Shown here in pieces: positions 37,842 through 46,944 of a stretch of 47,196 nucleotides of DNA. The first letter of the stretch is position 1, and the number at the start of each line of letters is the position of its first letter. The notes beneath the pieces were generated by a model. That model was not told the origin of the DNA, searched no databases, and worked only from the letters and a program-made list of their open reading frames with translations. Origin of the DNA: Gammaproteobacteria bacterium (GTDB lineage: Bacteria > Pseudomonadota > Gammaproteobacteria > Steroidobacterales > GCA-2729495); the NCBI GenBank assembly GCA_029245525.1, contig JAQWPD010000101.1:1-47196 (forward strand), written 5' to 3'. The position numbers and the translations under genes were made by a program.

Positions 37842-38825
37842 ATGAAATCCCCCGTTAGAGTCGCCATTACCGGCGCCGCCGGCCAGATCGGTTACGCACT
37901 GGCTTTCCGTATTGCTTCAGGTCAGATGCTTGGCGCTGATCAACCCGTCATACTTCAGCTACTGGAAATCACGCCCGCACTTGGTGCGCTGAATGGCGTT
38001 GCGATGGAACTCGATGACTGTGCATTCCCGACTCTTGCTGGCATCGTCACCAGCGACGACCCTAACGTTGCTTTCAAAGACGCTGACTACGCGCTGCTCG
38101 TTGGTGCCAAACCTCGCGGCCCCGGTATGGAGCGTGCCGATCTGCTGCAGGGCAATGCTGCGATCTTCTCCGTTCAGGGTAAGGCTATGAATGAGCACGC
38201 CAGCCGCAACATTAAAGTCTTGGTTGTCGGCAACCCTGCTAACACCAATGCACTTATTGCACAGAAGAATGCGCCTAATATTCCGAAAGAAAACTTTACC
38301 GCAATGACTCGCCTTGATCACAACCGTGCACTTGCCCAGCTTGCCGGTAAAGCGAGCGCACACAACACTGATGTAAAAGGTGCCATTATCTGGGGCAACC
38401 ATTCAGCCACTCAATACCCAGACATCAGCCATTGTACTATCAGTGGTAAAGCCGCCAGTGATGTCATTGATAGCAACTGGTTAGAGGGCGAGTTCATCAC
38501 CACCGTGCAACAACGTGGCGCTGCTATTATTAAAGCCCGCGGCCTTTCAAGTGCTGCATCAGCCGCCTCATCTGCCATTGATCACGTGCATGACTGGGCG
38601 CTCGGTACGCCCGTCGGCGAATACACCAGTATGGCCGTACCTTCAGACGGCAGCTACGGCATTGCCGAAGGTATTGTTTATTCGTTTCCTGTTACCTGCA
38701 CGGCTGGCACCTACAAAATAGTTCAGGGCTTATCAGTATCAGATTTCAGCCGCACGCTAATGGATGCTACAGACACTGAACTGCGCGAAGAACGGGCTGC
38801 TGTAGAGCATTTGTTCCCAGTGTAA
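37842..38825 (+). CDS. mdh: NAD-dependent malate dehydrogenase
   Basis: Interconverts malate and oxaloacetate in the TCA cycle. 327 residues, the cytosolic-like (group 2) malate dehydrogenase, also found in Pseudomonas-related and beta-proteobacteria rather than the E. coli type. NAD loop [19 protein letters not shown], substrate arginines in [15 protein letters not shown] (about 88-102), [15 protein letters not shown] with the catalytic Asp, and the catalytic His in [13 protein letters not shown]. Monocistronic, closed by a strong terminator. Confidence 0.98.
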   Translation: MKSPVRVAITGAAGQIGYALAFRIASGQMLGADQPVILQLLEITPALGALNGVAMELDDCAFPTLAGIVTSDDPNVAFKDADYALLVGAKPRGPGMERADLLQGNAAIFSVQGKAMNEHASRNIKVLVVGNPANTNALIAQKNAPNIPKENFTAMTRLDHNRALAQLAGKASAHNTDVKGAIIWGNHSATQYPDISHCTISGKAASDVIDSNWLEGEFITTVQQRGAAIIKARGLSSAASAASSAIDHVHDWALGTPVGEYTSMAVPSDGSYGIAEGIVYSFPVTCTAGTYKIVQGLSVSDFSRTLMDATDTELREERAAVEHLFPV

Positions 38826-38840
38826 GTTGCTGCAAAAGTA

Positions 38841-38878
38841 CCAATAAAAAAGCCCGCCAACGCGGGCTTTTTTATTGG
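38841..38878 (+). terminator. Rho-independent terminator after mdh
   Basis: A perfect 17-bp stem: CCAATAAAAAAGCCCGC, loop CAAC, then its complement ending TTTTTTATTGG. The GC-rich top followed by six T is a standard terminator and the symmetric A-run makes it bidirectional. Confidence 0.93.
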
Positions 38879-39174
38879 CTGTGGTTCAGGTCCATATCGA
38901 TACTAGGATGGCCCTCGCCGATCGTCTTAAGGCGCTGTTCCCGCCATAATCAGCCGACTGCCGCTGGAGGAAGCGAAATCAGTGCTTATGCTTAATGGAC
39001 GGCGAGATAGGCGCATGGCGGTTTATCGCGCAGAGAAACCGATGCTTAGGGTATAGTTTAAGGGCAACTGTTAGTGCTTCCGCGGCTCTGTCACATAAAC
39101 AGGCGCTAACTATTAAGAACAAAACCGGTTGAGGGCTTTTGGGTCCTTAACGTTTCAACTGAAAGGGTTTTATT
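38879..39174. other. Non-coding gap mdh / fadE
   Basis: 296 bases after the terminator with no credible reading frame. It should hold the fadE promoter; TATAGT near 39050 is a possible -10 box but I find no partner at the right distance. No FadR-type operator was recognised. Confidence 0.4.
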
Positions 39175-41619
39175 GTGGCTACTCTGCTTTCTGCTCTGAT
39201 TTGGTTCGTGCTGTTTTTAAGTGTGCTTATTTTTCTCGCTTACCAACGCTTCGACCTGCGCAGCTCAACCATTGCCACCGGCGTGGCACTTGCCATCTAT
39301 ACCGTCGCCGGCAGTAGCTTTTGGTTTTTGCTACTTTGGATCGTATTCGGCGGTATGGTCTTGCTCAACCTAAAGTCTTTCCGCCGCACACGATTAAGTG
39401 CGCCCGCATTCGATATCTACAAGACCATGGTGCCCACGCTCTCTGATACAGAAAGAGAAGCGCTCGAAGCGGGCACCGTTGGCTGGGACGGCGAGCTGTT
39501 CACCGGTCATCCGAACTGGAACCAGTGGCTGTCTATTCCCAAACCCAAACTAACGGCGGAAGAACAGGCTTTTCTGGATGGCCCCTGCGAAAAACTCTGC
39601 AGCATGCTGGATGACTGGCAAATTGTGCATGAGCTTGGCGATCTGCCTCCGGAAGTCTGGGCCTATATTAAAGAGCATCAATTCTTCGCCATGAAGATTC
39701 CTACGGAATACGGCGGTCTGGGCTTTTCAGCCAGCGCCGTAGCCAAAGTTCTGGCTAAACTGGTCAGCCGCTCTGTGGTTGCAGCCAGCACGGTGGCTGT
39801 ACCTAACTCTCTGGGCCCCGGCGAACTGCTGGTTCACTACGGCACTGAAGAACAAAAACAACGCTACCTGCCGGGACTTGCCAGTGGTAAAGAGGTGCCC
39901 TGCTTTGCGCTCACAGCGCCGCGTGCGGGCTCTGATGCAGCGGCGATTCCAGACACTGGCATTGTCTGTAAAAAAGAACTCGACGGCAAAGAGGTCCTCG
40001 GCATTCGTCTGAATTGGGATAAGCGCTATATTACGCTATCTCCAATTGCGACAGTTCTGGGGCTCGCTTTCAAGCTCTACGATCCTGAGCAACTGCTCAG
40101 CGAGAAAGTGGATGCTGGCATCACTGTCGCACTCATTCCAACCAATACCGCCGGCGTCACTACCGGGCGACGGCATATGCCACTTGGTACGCCCTTTCAA
40201 AACGGCCCTACCCAGGGTAAAGACGTATTCATGCCAATTGATGCGATTATCGGCGGCCCCGAACGTGCCGGCCAGGGTTGGCGGATGTTGATGGAGCAGC
40301 TCGCCGAAGGACGCGGCGTTTCATTGCCTTCAGAAGCTCAGGGTGGGGCGCAGGCAGCCGTCTATGCAACCGGGGCCTACGCCCGCATTCGCAAGCAGTT
40401 CAACGTATCGGTTAGCCAGTTCGAAGGCGTCGGCGAGATCATCGCCCGCATGGCCGGCAACACCTACATTATGAATGCCGGTGTTTCCGTCACCTGCAAC
40501 CTTATCTCCCGTGGTGCAAAGCCTGCTGTACCCTCAGCAATACTCAAGGCGCGCTGCACCGAACTCGGTCGGCAGGTTTCCAGCGATGCCATGGATATTC
40601 AAGGCGGTAAAGGCGTCATGACGGGACCTAAGAATTACCTGGCCAACACCTATGCAAGCATTCCGATTAGCATCACCGTCGAAGGCGCCAATATTCTCAC
40701 ACGAAGTCTCATTATTTTTGGGCAAGGCGCGATTCGCTGTCACCCGTATGTATTAAGAGAAATGGCGGCGGCCAAGAACCCTGATTACAGCGCGGGTCTG
40801 GCTGAGTTTGATGACAGCTTGTTCAAACACATCGGCAATGCACTCGGCAATGCTGCGCGATCATTGGTACTCGCACTTACCCATGCGCGATTTACCGATG
40901 TGCCCGTGGAAGGTCCAACCAAACGCTATTATCAGCATATCAATCGATTCAGCGCTGCGTTTGCGCTCACTGCCGATGCAGCTATGCTGGTACTGGGCGG
41001 CAGCCTGAAACGGCGCGAATCACTTAGTGGCCGACTTGCTGATGTATTTGGTTCGTTGTATCTGGCCAGCGCGGCACTCAAGCACTTTGAAAATCAGGGG
41101 CGTCAAGACAGTGACCTGCCTTTAGTGGAATGGGCCTGCCGTCAGTTGCTGTATCAGGCGCAGGAGCAGTTGCATGGTTTTCTGCGCAACTTCCCAAATC
41201 GACTCGTCGCCACAGGGCTCCGCGCGATGATCTTCCCGCTTGGTCGTATGTATTCAGCGCCCTCCGATAAACTGGCATTTCAAATTGTCGATTTGGTGAC
41301 ACACCCAACACCAAGCCGTGAGCGTTTAACCGAAGACGCTTATATAGCCAAGCACGAGAGCAATCCCTTGGGCATGTTGCAGGCGGCGCTGGAGTTGGCC
41401 GAGCATGCAGCACCGCTGGAGAAAAAAATCCGCGATGCAGTCAAGGCAGACCTGATCAGCGGTGCCGACCTGCCCGCGCAGATTGATGCCGCGCTTGCAG
41501 AAGGCGTGCTGAGCGCCGATGAAGCCAAGGAACTGCGGCATTATGACGCCGCAGTAATGGCATTGGTGGCGGTTGACGACTTTGGTCCCGAGGCATTTGG
41601 CAGACCCTCTTCGAGCTAA
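39175..41619 (+). CDS. fadE: Acyl-CoA dehydrogenase FadE
   Basis: First step of fatty-acid beta-oxidation: FAD-dependent oxidation of acyl-CoA to trans-2-enoyl-CoA. 814 residues, the same length as E. coli FadE. It has two N-terminal hydrophobic segments (about 2-21 and 33-65), then the acyl-CoA dehydrogenase core (PTEYGGLGFS, FALTAPRAGSDAAAIPDTG, the ISVEGAN-like ITVEGANILTRS, MDIQGGKGVM) and the C-terminal FadE-specific domain. Starts with GTG 39175 behind GAAAGGG. No other beta-oxidation gene is adjacent. Confidence 0.97.
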   Translation: MATLLSALIWFVLFLSVLIFLAYQRFDLRSSTIATGVALAIYTVAGSSFWFLLLWIVFGGMVLLNLKSFRRTRLSAPAFDIYKTMVPTLSDTEREALEAGTVGWDGELFTGHPNWNQWLSIPKPKLTAEEQAFLDGPCEKLCSMLDDWQIVHELGDLPPEVWAYIKEHQFFAMKIPTEYGGLGFSASAVAKVLAKLVSRSVVAASTVAVPNSLGPGELLVHYGTEEQKQRYLPGLASGKEVPCFALTAPRAGSDAAAIPDTGIVCKKELDGKEVLGIRLNWDKRYITLSPIATVLGLAFKLYDPEQLLSEKVDAGITVALIPTNTAGVTTGRRHMPLGTPFQNGPTQGKDVFMPIDAIIGGPERAGQGWRMLMEQLAEGRGVSLPSEAQGGAQAAVYATGAYARIRKQFNVSVSQFEGVGEIIARMAGNTYIMNAGVSVTCNLISRGAKPAVPSAILKARCTELGRQVSSDAMDIQGGKGVMTGPKNYLANTYASIPISITVEGANILTRSLIIFGQGAIRCHPYVLREMAAAKNPDYSAGLAEFDDSLFKHIGNALGNAARSLVLALTHARFTDVPVEGPTKRYYQHINRFSAAFALTADAAMLVLGGSLKRRESLSGRLADVFGSLYLASAALKHFENQGRQDSDLPLVEWACRQLLYQAQEQLHGFLRNFPNRLVATGLRAMIFPLGRMYSAPSDKLAFQIVDLVTHPTPSRERLTEDAYIAKHESNPLGMLQAALELAEHAAPLEKKIRDAVKADLISGADLPAQIDAALAEGVLSADEAKELRHYDAAVMALVAVDDFGPEAFGRPSSS

Positions 41620-41725
41620 AACCTGTCAGACAACTCTGCCTCCAAATACCTGCGCTGCAGACAAGACCATGACATAACCCCACAAACTGGAGTAATATCC
41701 CGTTTCCTGATGGAAAGGCGACACT

Positions 41726-42229
41726 ATGAACCAGACAACTCACGGCAGCATTTTACCGGCATTTATCGCGCTGATGCTGAGCAGCGCGCTGATTGGCTGC
41801 AGTGGCGGCTCCGAAGCACCTCAGGCAGCTGCCAAAACGGAGGATCAAAGCCCTCTCCAAGTGCTGGAGATGCCGCGAACTGCTGCCCCTGAAGATGCCC
41901 GTGTCTATTTTATAAACGTTCAGGATGCTGACATCGTTAGCTCGCCGCTAACCTTGCGGTTCGGCGCTGAAAATATAGCCATTGCTACTGCTGGCAGCTA
42001 CGAACCCGCAACCGGCCACCACCACTTGCTGATTGATGCCGATCTACCACCGTTGAATCAGGTTTTTCCCGCCGACGACAACCATGTCCACTTCGGTGGT
42101 GGTCAGCTCGAAACAACCGTTGAGCTTGAGCCAGGCACCCACACGCTGCAGTTACTGCTTGGTGATGGTCACCATGTGCCGCACCAACCTCCGGTAATGT
42201 CGGAAAAAATCACGATCACGGTAGAATAA
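41726..42229 (+). CDS. DUF4399 lipoprotein
   Basis: 167 residues, exported and probably lipid-anchored. The signal peptide ends in the lipobox LIGC (C25) after SALIGCSGGSE. The domain is DUF4399: VYFINVQDADIVSSPLTLRF, GHHHLLIDADLPPLNQ, and the His-rich end PGTHTLQLLLGDGHHVPHQP. The clustered histidines suggest metal binding, which is not proven for the family. Not obviously tied to fadE or to the mevalonate genes. Confidence 0.88.
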   Translation: MNQTTHGSILPAFIALMLSSALIGCSGGSEAPQAAAKTEDQSPLQVLEMPRTAAPEDARVYFINVQDADIVSSPLTLRFGAENIAIATAGSYEPATGHHHLLIDADLPPLNQVFPADDNHVHFGGGQLETTVELEPGTHTLQLLLGDGHHVPHQPPVMSEKITITVE

Positions 42230-42317
42230 CGCTACTTACATTTAGCTCCGGCAATAGCAATCCGTCGGCAATACCACAGCAAAAATGGCCGGTATATTCG
42301 CTAACCGGAACTGAATC

Positions 42318-43793
42318 ATGACTAAAAACCTTCAATCATCAGTAGGAATAAGCGGTCTTGCTCTGCATGTTCCGCCATATCGCGTGCGCTTGAAAGACTG
42401 GTGCGAATGGAACAATGGTGACTGGTCAAAAATAAAAAACGTCATTGGTCATAGCTTCCGGATGCTTGGACCCCAGCAAAGCGTTTATACAATGGCTGCC
42501 AATTCCGTACTTCGATTAATTGAACGCTACGAGATCGACCCACAAAACATCGGTTTTCTGGCGCTCGGAACAGAATCGAGTACCGATAACTCGGCCGGGG
42601 CCATTATTGTGAAAGGCATCGTCGATGAGGCATTAATTGCTCAAGGGAAGCAGCCTCTCTCCCGACATTGCGAAGTGCCTGAGTTCAAACACGCTTGCCT
42701 CGGTGGCGTGTATGCACTTAAAAATGGTCTACGCTACTTGAGTTCTGATGGCAAAAATCGACAGGCTATTGTCGTCTGTTCAGATATTGCACTTTATGAA
42801 TTAAACAGTTCGGGTGAGCCCACTCAGGGCGCGGGTGCGGTAGCCATGTTGCTAGAAGCCAATCCTGCGTTAGCAAGCATCGACCTGAACGAATCCGGCA
42901 GTGCGTCCAGTTACCGTGCTGTCGATTTCCGCAAACCTATTGCCTACAAAAATGGCACGGGTCAAATTGAAGCATGTCGCGATATTCCCGTATTCAATGG
43001 CAAGTATTCCACCAGTTGCTATGTGGATGAAGTGCTGCGAGCACTTGAAGAGATGTACGAACGACGCGATATAAAACCCGCCGAGTACCTGCGCTCACTG
43101 CCCAACTTATTTATGCATCGGCCTTTCCGGCGGATGCCGGAAACCGGTTATGGCATGGCATGGCTGCATGCTCTCGCATCCGGCTCGGCTGCAGACCAGA
43201 CTGTTCTGACAGATTACTGTGATGCGGCAGGTGTAAGCGCAACGGATACGATTGCAGAGATCACCGGCTTACCTGACGTAGCCAGCCTAGCGACCAACGG
43301 CTGTATTGATGACGAAGTTTTCCCATTAAGCACTAAAGTGCTGCGGGCGCTGCGCAAACTGGCCGATTTCAAAGATGTCGTCAGCGATAAAATGAGCCTT
43401 GGTGCCGACCCTATGATGGATCTTGGCAATATCTACTCGGGCGCACTGCCCGCCTGGCTAGCAGCAGGCTTTGATCAAGCGGTTGAGCGCGGCGAAGACC
43501 TCGGTGGTGAAGAAATATTGTTACTCGCTTACGGCAGTGGTGATGCCGCCGAAGCGATTCCGGCACGGGTCGTGCCCGGCTGGGAAAACGCAGCGAGCAA
43601 AATTCACTTTGCTCAGGCTCTCGAAAATACGATCGACCTAACACACGAGCAGTACCTGGCATTGCGTGACCGGGCAGATTCTGACGTTCTCGGTTTTCCG
43701 GCAACCAATGAAAGCATCGTAACTCATGTTGGTCATGATAAGGGCGCTGGATTTCAGGATGTTGGCATTGAGTACTACCGCTACATCCGTTAA
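42318..43793 (+). CDS. Hydroxymethylglutaryl-CoA synthase
   Basis: Condenses acetyl-CoA with acetoacetyl-CoA to HMG-CoA, the entry step of the mevalonate pathway. Thiolase fold with all three HMGS catalytic residues in place: E86 in GTESSTD, nucleophile C127 in FKHACLGGVYAL and H267 in LFMHRPFRRM. At 491 residues it is longer than the roughly 390-residue Firmicute enzymes and nearer the size of eukaryotic ones, but it is not obviously eukaryotic in sequence. Convergent with phosphomevalonate kinase, 14 bases apart. Ketoacyl synthases of polyketide beta-branching (HCS) are an alternative, made unlikely by the neighbours. Confidence 0.9.
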   Translation: MTKNLQSSVGISGLALHVPPYRVRLKDWCEWNNGDWSKIKNVIGHSFRMLGPQQSVYTMAANSVLRLIERYEIDPQNIGFLALGTESSTDNSAGAIIVKGIVDEALIAQGKQPLSRHCEVPEFKHACLGGVYALKNGLRYLSSDGKNRQAIVVCSDIALYELNSSGEPTQGAGAVAMLLEANPALASIDLNESGSASSYRAVDFRKPIAYKNGTGQIEACRDIPVFNGKYSTSCYVDEVLRALEEMYERRDIKPAEYLRSLPNLFMHRPFRRMPETGYGMAWLHALASGSAADQTVLTDYCDAAGVSATDTIAEITGLPDVASLATNGCIDDEVFPLSTKVLRALRKLADFKDVVSDKMSLGADPMMDLGNIYSGALPAWLAAGFDQAVERGEDLGGEEILLLAYGSGDAAEAIPARVVPGWENAASKIHFAQALENTIDLTHEQYLALRDRADSDVLGFPATNESIVTHVGHDKGAGFQDVGIEYYRYIR

Positions 43794-43807
43794 ACATTGC
43801 GAATGAC

Positions 43808-44839
43808 TTAGTCAATTCGTAATTCAACGCCCGGTACAAACGGTGACCAATCCGGCAGCATTAGTGCAGAATCGCAGTCAGCCGCAAATTGCTCGATTTT
43901 TGCTGACGAGTCGCTGAACACTAAACCGAAATCCCCGCCGCCTGCGCCTGATGGTTTATAAACGGCGCCAATAGCCGCAGCACGGCGCTGAAAATCAACA
44001 TGCTCGGCAGAATAAATCCCTACTGCCGCCGTCTCGTCCAAACGGTTTAATCCGCAATGGTAAGTGACTAAGAGGTCGAGCAACTCCGGCACATTTTGCC
44101 GCTGCCAAGCCTCCTGAAACGAGCCGGCAATCTGTGTTAGGTCGCCAATCAGGCTTAGATACATCGACGGATTCGTGTCGCGCAGACCATCGAGGCGCTC
44201 CAACATCTGCCCGGTTGAAGCAGCATGGCCCGTCCATACTGGCAGCATATACAGGCCCTGCGGCCAGCTCAAAACTTCGCTTTTCGGCAGCCCCATTGCC
44301 TCACGCTGAAACCGGATTACGCCACCATGGAGGCTTGTTGCCACATCGATGCCGCTGCCCTTTCCACCTTGAAACTCCCTATGGACTGTGTCGCAGAGTT
44401 GCTGCACATTATCGGGCAAGTCAAACAACGCATGCAGCGCTGTGGTTAAACTCACACAAACTGCGGCCGAAGAACCCAAGCCAAGCTTCTGCCCGTCGGT
44501 GGGAAGATAAAACTCACTGCTATCAATTGAAATAACAACCCCAGGCATTGCAGCGGGCAAGCGACCGATCAGCTGCTTAAGCAATACACGCAGTAGCTCG
44601 CCACGCTCGGCGGGGTCATTATCAGTAAACTGGAGGCCGCCATCAGCCTGCCAAGTAAATGGGAAGCGCTCGGTACTACTGGTGGTTACCTCAAGCACGC
44701 TCTGACCCGGTGTGGCACTTACGCTAATGCGCGAGCGCCGGTTAACCGCTAGGGCGGTAGCTGGAGCACCATCAATCACGGCATACTCACCGGCAATTAC
44801 CAGCTTGCCGGGCGCACTAACAGCAATAGGCCGCATCAC
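43808..44839 (-). CDS. Phosphomevalonate kinase (GHMP family)
   Basis: ATP-dependent phosphorylation of 5-phosphomevalonate to the diphosphate. 343 residues. GHMP motif 1 APGKLVIAGEYAVIDGAPA (about 9-27), motif 2 LGLGSSAAVCVSL (about 118-130), GKGSGIDVATSLHGGVI, and motif 3 KPSGAGGGDFG near 294-304. The SGAGGGD loop and the GEYAV motif favour phosphomevalonate over mevalonate kinase. Start: GTG 44839 or ATG 44836, with GAAGG upstream. It begins three bases after the decarboxylase stop, so the two form an operon. Confidence 0.85.
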   Translation of the reverse strand: MMRPIAVSAPGKLVIAGEYAVIDGAPATALAVNRRSRISVSATPGQSVLEVTTSSTERFPFTWQADGGLQFTDNDPAERGELLRVLLKQLIGRLPAAMPGVVISIDSSEFYLPTDGQKLGLGSSAAVCVSLTTALHALFDLPDNVQQLCDTVHREFQGGKGSGIDVATSLHGGVIRFQREAMGLPKSEVLSWPQGLYMLPVWTGHAASTGQMLERLDGLRDTNPSMYLSLIGDLTQIAGSFQEAWQRQNVPELLDLLVTYHCGLNRLDETAAVGIYSAEHVDFQRRAAAIGAVYKPSGAGGGDFGLVFSDSSAKIEQFAADCDSALMLPDWSPFVPGVELRID

Positions 44840-44842
44840 GAC

Positions 44843-45823
44843 TTAAGCCTTCACAACAGATTCAACCCAGGCGCCCTGCCCGAGCGTGCAATCAAGCGTC
44901 TGCAAAACTCCGGGAATGCTCTGTAAGCGCTCGCGCACGATGGCTGAGGCTTCCGGCAAACACACGGCCTTTAGCTGCGGTCCTGCATCCACTGTAAAAA
45001 ACACCGGAATACCATCAGCACGAAGCTTCATTACCGCCTGCATGCACGCCAAAGTTGCGGGTGACCAATACAGCAATGGCGGCCGGGTACTCATGGCAAG
45101 CGCGTGCATCTTCAGGCAGTTGTGTTCGGCAACATCTGCGAGGCGCATAAAATTTTTATCGGTAAAACACGAGAGCCCATCGGCAAGATCCTGAGGATGA
45201 CTGCTCACCCAGCCATCAAAGTAGGGGGATGCTGCACGACTTGATTCCATACCTGCTGTAGAACTAACGGCCTTCTTCTCTATTGAAGTTACCGCCACGA
45301 TTACTTCCAACGGCCAGCGTGCCGGCTCACTTACGGTGGAGCATATTGTTTCACCGGGGCTGCTAGCAATATCCAACCACACCCCGCCGGAGAACAAAGA
45401 GCGCGGCGCAGAACCCGAGCCAAGCCGCGATATTCTTACCAACTCCTGTGGCTCCAAGCTCAGGTCAAGCGCTGCGGCGCCAGCTACCGTCAGCGCTGCA
45501 AAACCGGAGGCTGACGAGGCCAAGCCGGCACCAGTCGGAAAGTCATTGGCTGATTCAACTTTGGCAAACAATGAAACGCCGGCGTGTTGGCGCAATTCAT
45601 CCAGGCAGCGAACCATCCGCAAATCGGCAGCAGCATCAGCACTGCCATCAAGCAACAATTGGTCCTGCTTGAGCTGTTTACTGAATTCGATTGTGGTGCG
45701 GGTGTGCAAACCACCCAGAGTGACCGATAACGAGCCGGTCGCCGGCAGATTTCTCTTAGTGTCGCTTTTACCCCAATACTTAATTAGGGCAACATTCGGA
45801 TGCGCTAAGGCCGTGGCACGCAT
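44843..45823 (-). CDS. Diphosphomevalonate decarboxylase
   Basis: ATP-dependent decarboxylation of mevalonate diphosphate to isopentenyl diphosphate. 326 residues. The three catalytic residues known from the yeast enzyme are visible: K15 in ALIKYWGK, R141 in GSGSAPRSLF and D279 in FFTVDAGPQ. The ATP loop is GAGLASSASGFAAL (about 98-111). First gene of a two-gene operon with phosphomevalonate kinase, divergent from ispA. Phosphomevalonate decarboxylase of archaea is an alternative, but the adjacent phosphomevalonate kinase fits the classical route. Confidence 0.93.
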   Translation of the reverse strand: MRATALAHPNVALIKYWGKSDTKRNLPATGSLSVTLGGLHTRTTIEFSKQLKQDQLLLDGSADAAADLRMVRCLDELRQHAGVSLFAKVESANDFPTGAGLASSASGFAALTVAGAAALDLSLEPQELVRISRLGSGSAPRSLFSGGVWLDIASSPGETICSTVSEPARWPLEVIVAVTSIEKKAVSSTAGMESSRAASPYFDGWVSSHPQDLADGLSCFTDKNFMRLADVAEHNCLKMHALAMSTRPPLLYWSPATLACMQAVMKLRADGIPVFFTVDAGPQLKAVCLPEASAIVRERLQSIPGVLQTLDCTLGQGAWVESVVKA

Positions 45824-45960
45824 GGGTAAATTCCTTCGATAAACTTGGTGGAGCAGATTAAAGCAGGATTATAGCCTTGCATCGGTTAATATTGCCTCGA
45901 TTCACATACTTGCTGCCCACTGTCGGCTTCTGAAGCCTTAACGCAGGCCGTTATAGACCA

Positions 45961-46863
45961 ATGAAAAATACCATGCCCTATAAAGATAAAATTAACACGT
46001 ACACGCTGCGCGTCAATGAGATGCTGGAACAGAGCCTGCCAAATGCTGAGCTACCTCCCCGGCAGCTGCATGAAGCGATGCGCTACTCGGTTCTCGGTGG
46101 CGGTAAACGCGTCAGGCCCCTGCTTGTATACGCTACCGGCGAAGCGCTCGGAATTGAGTCCTCTGTCCTCGATGCGCCTGCCGCAGCCATAGAGCTCATG
46201 CATGCGTTTTCGCTGGTGCACGACGACCTGCCGGCCATGGATGATGATGATCTGCGGCGTGGCCAGCCAACGGTGCACATTAAATTTAATGAGGCCACGG
46301 CTATTTTAGCCGCCGACGCTTTGCAGCCATTGGCTTTTGAGATCCTTGCCGAAACCCCAGCGATGCGCGCTCGTCCGGAAGCCCAGCGCCGCATCATCAG
46401 CGCTCTGGCCCGGGCGTGTGGCTCGAACGGTATGACCGGCGGTCAATCGATAGATCTGGCCTCTGAGGCTAAATCATTAAATGCCGCGGAACTCGAACAC
46501 ATGTATCGCCTGAAAACGGGTCGACTGCTCTGGGCCAGCGTGATGTCCGCAGCCTACTGCGATCCCACCATGACTGCTGCCGGGCTGCACTCACTAGAGC
46601 GCTTTATCGATGCGCTCGGCCTAGCCTTCCAGATCAGAGATGACATTCTCGATATTGAGGGCAGCAGCGATGTTATCGGCAAGCCACAAGGCTCCGATCT
46701 GGAACTCGACAAGGCTACTTACCCTGCCCTGTTTGGTATGCAGGTCGCTAAAGACAGAACCCAAGAGCTGCTTGAGTTGGCGCTTGCATCCATTGAGCAT
46801 CTGGGAGAACCTGCAGACATCTTGCGCTGGATCGGCAACTACATTGTTCAGCGTGAAAGCTGA
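45961..46863 (+). CDS. ispA: Farnesyl diphosphate synthase
   Basis: Builds geranyl and farnesyl diphosphate from isopentenyl units. 300 residues. First Asp-rich motif HDDLPAMDDDDLRRG (about 81-95), second motif FQIRDDILD (about 222-230), and LGGGKRVRPLLVYATGE typical of IspA. Usually in gammaproteobacteria ispA lies between xseB and dxs; here neither neighbour is present, and instead the mevalonate genes are upstream. Starts ATG 45961 or ATG 45973, no strong ribosome site for either. Confidence 0.96.
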   Translation: MKNTMPYKDKINTYTLRVNEMLEQSLPNAELPPRQLHEAMRYSVLGGGKRVRPLLVYATGEALGIESSVLDAPAAAIELMHAFSLVHDDLPAMDDDDLRRGQPTVHIKFNEATAILAADALQPLAFEILAETPAMRARPEAQRRIISALARACGSNGMTGGQSIDLASEAKSLNAAELEHMYRLKTGRLLWASVMSAAYCDPTMTAAGLHSLERFIDALGLAFQIRDDILDIEGSSDVIGKPQGSDLELDKATYPALFGMQVAKDRTQELLELALASIEHLGEPADILRWIGNYIVQRES

Positions 46864-46944
46864 AGCTGGTATTAAAACGCATAAGGTTTCACATCACTAA
46901 CGAATCAGTAGCACTGACAACTTTCGGATATTAGCCCGCCTGAT

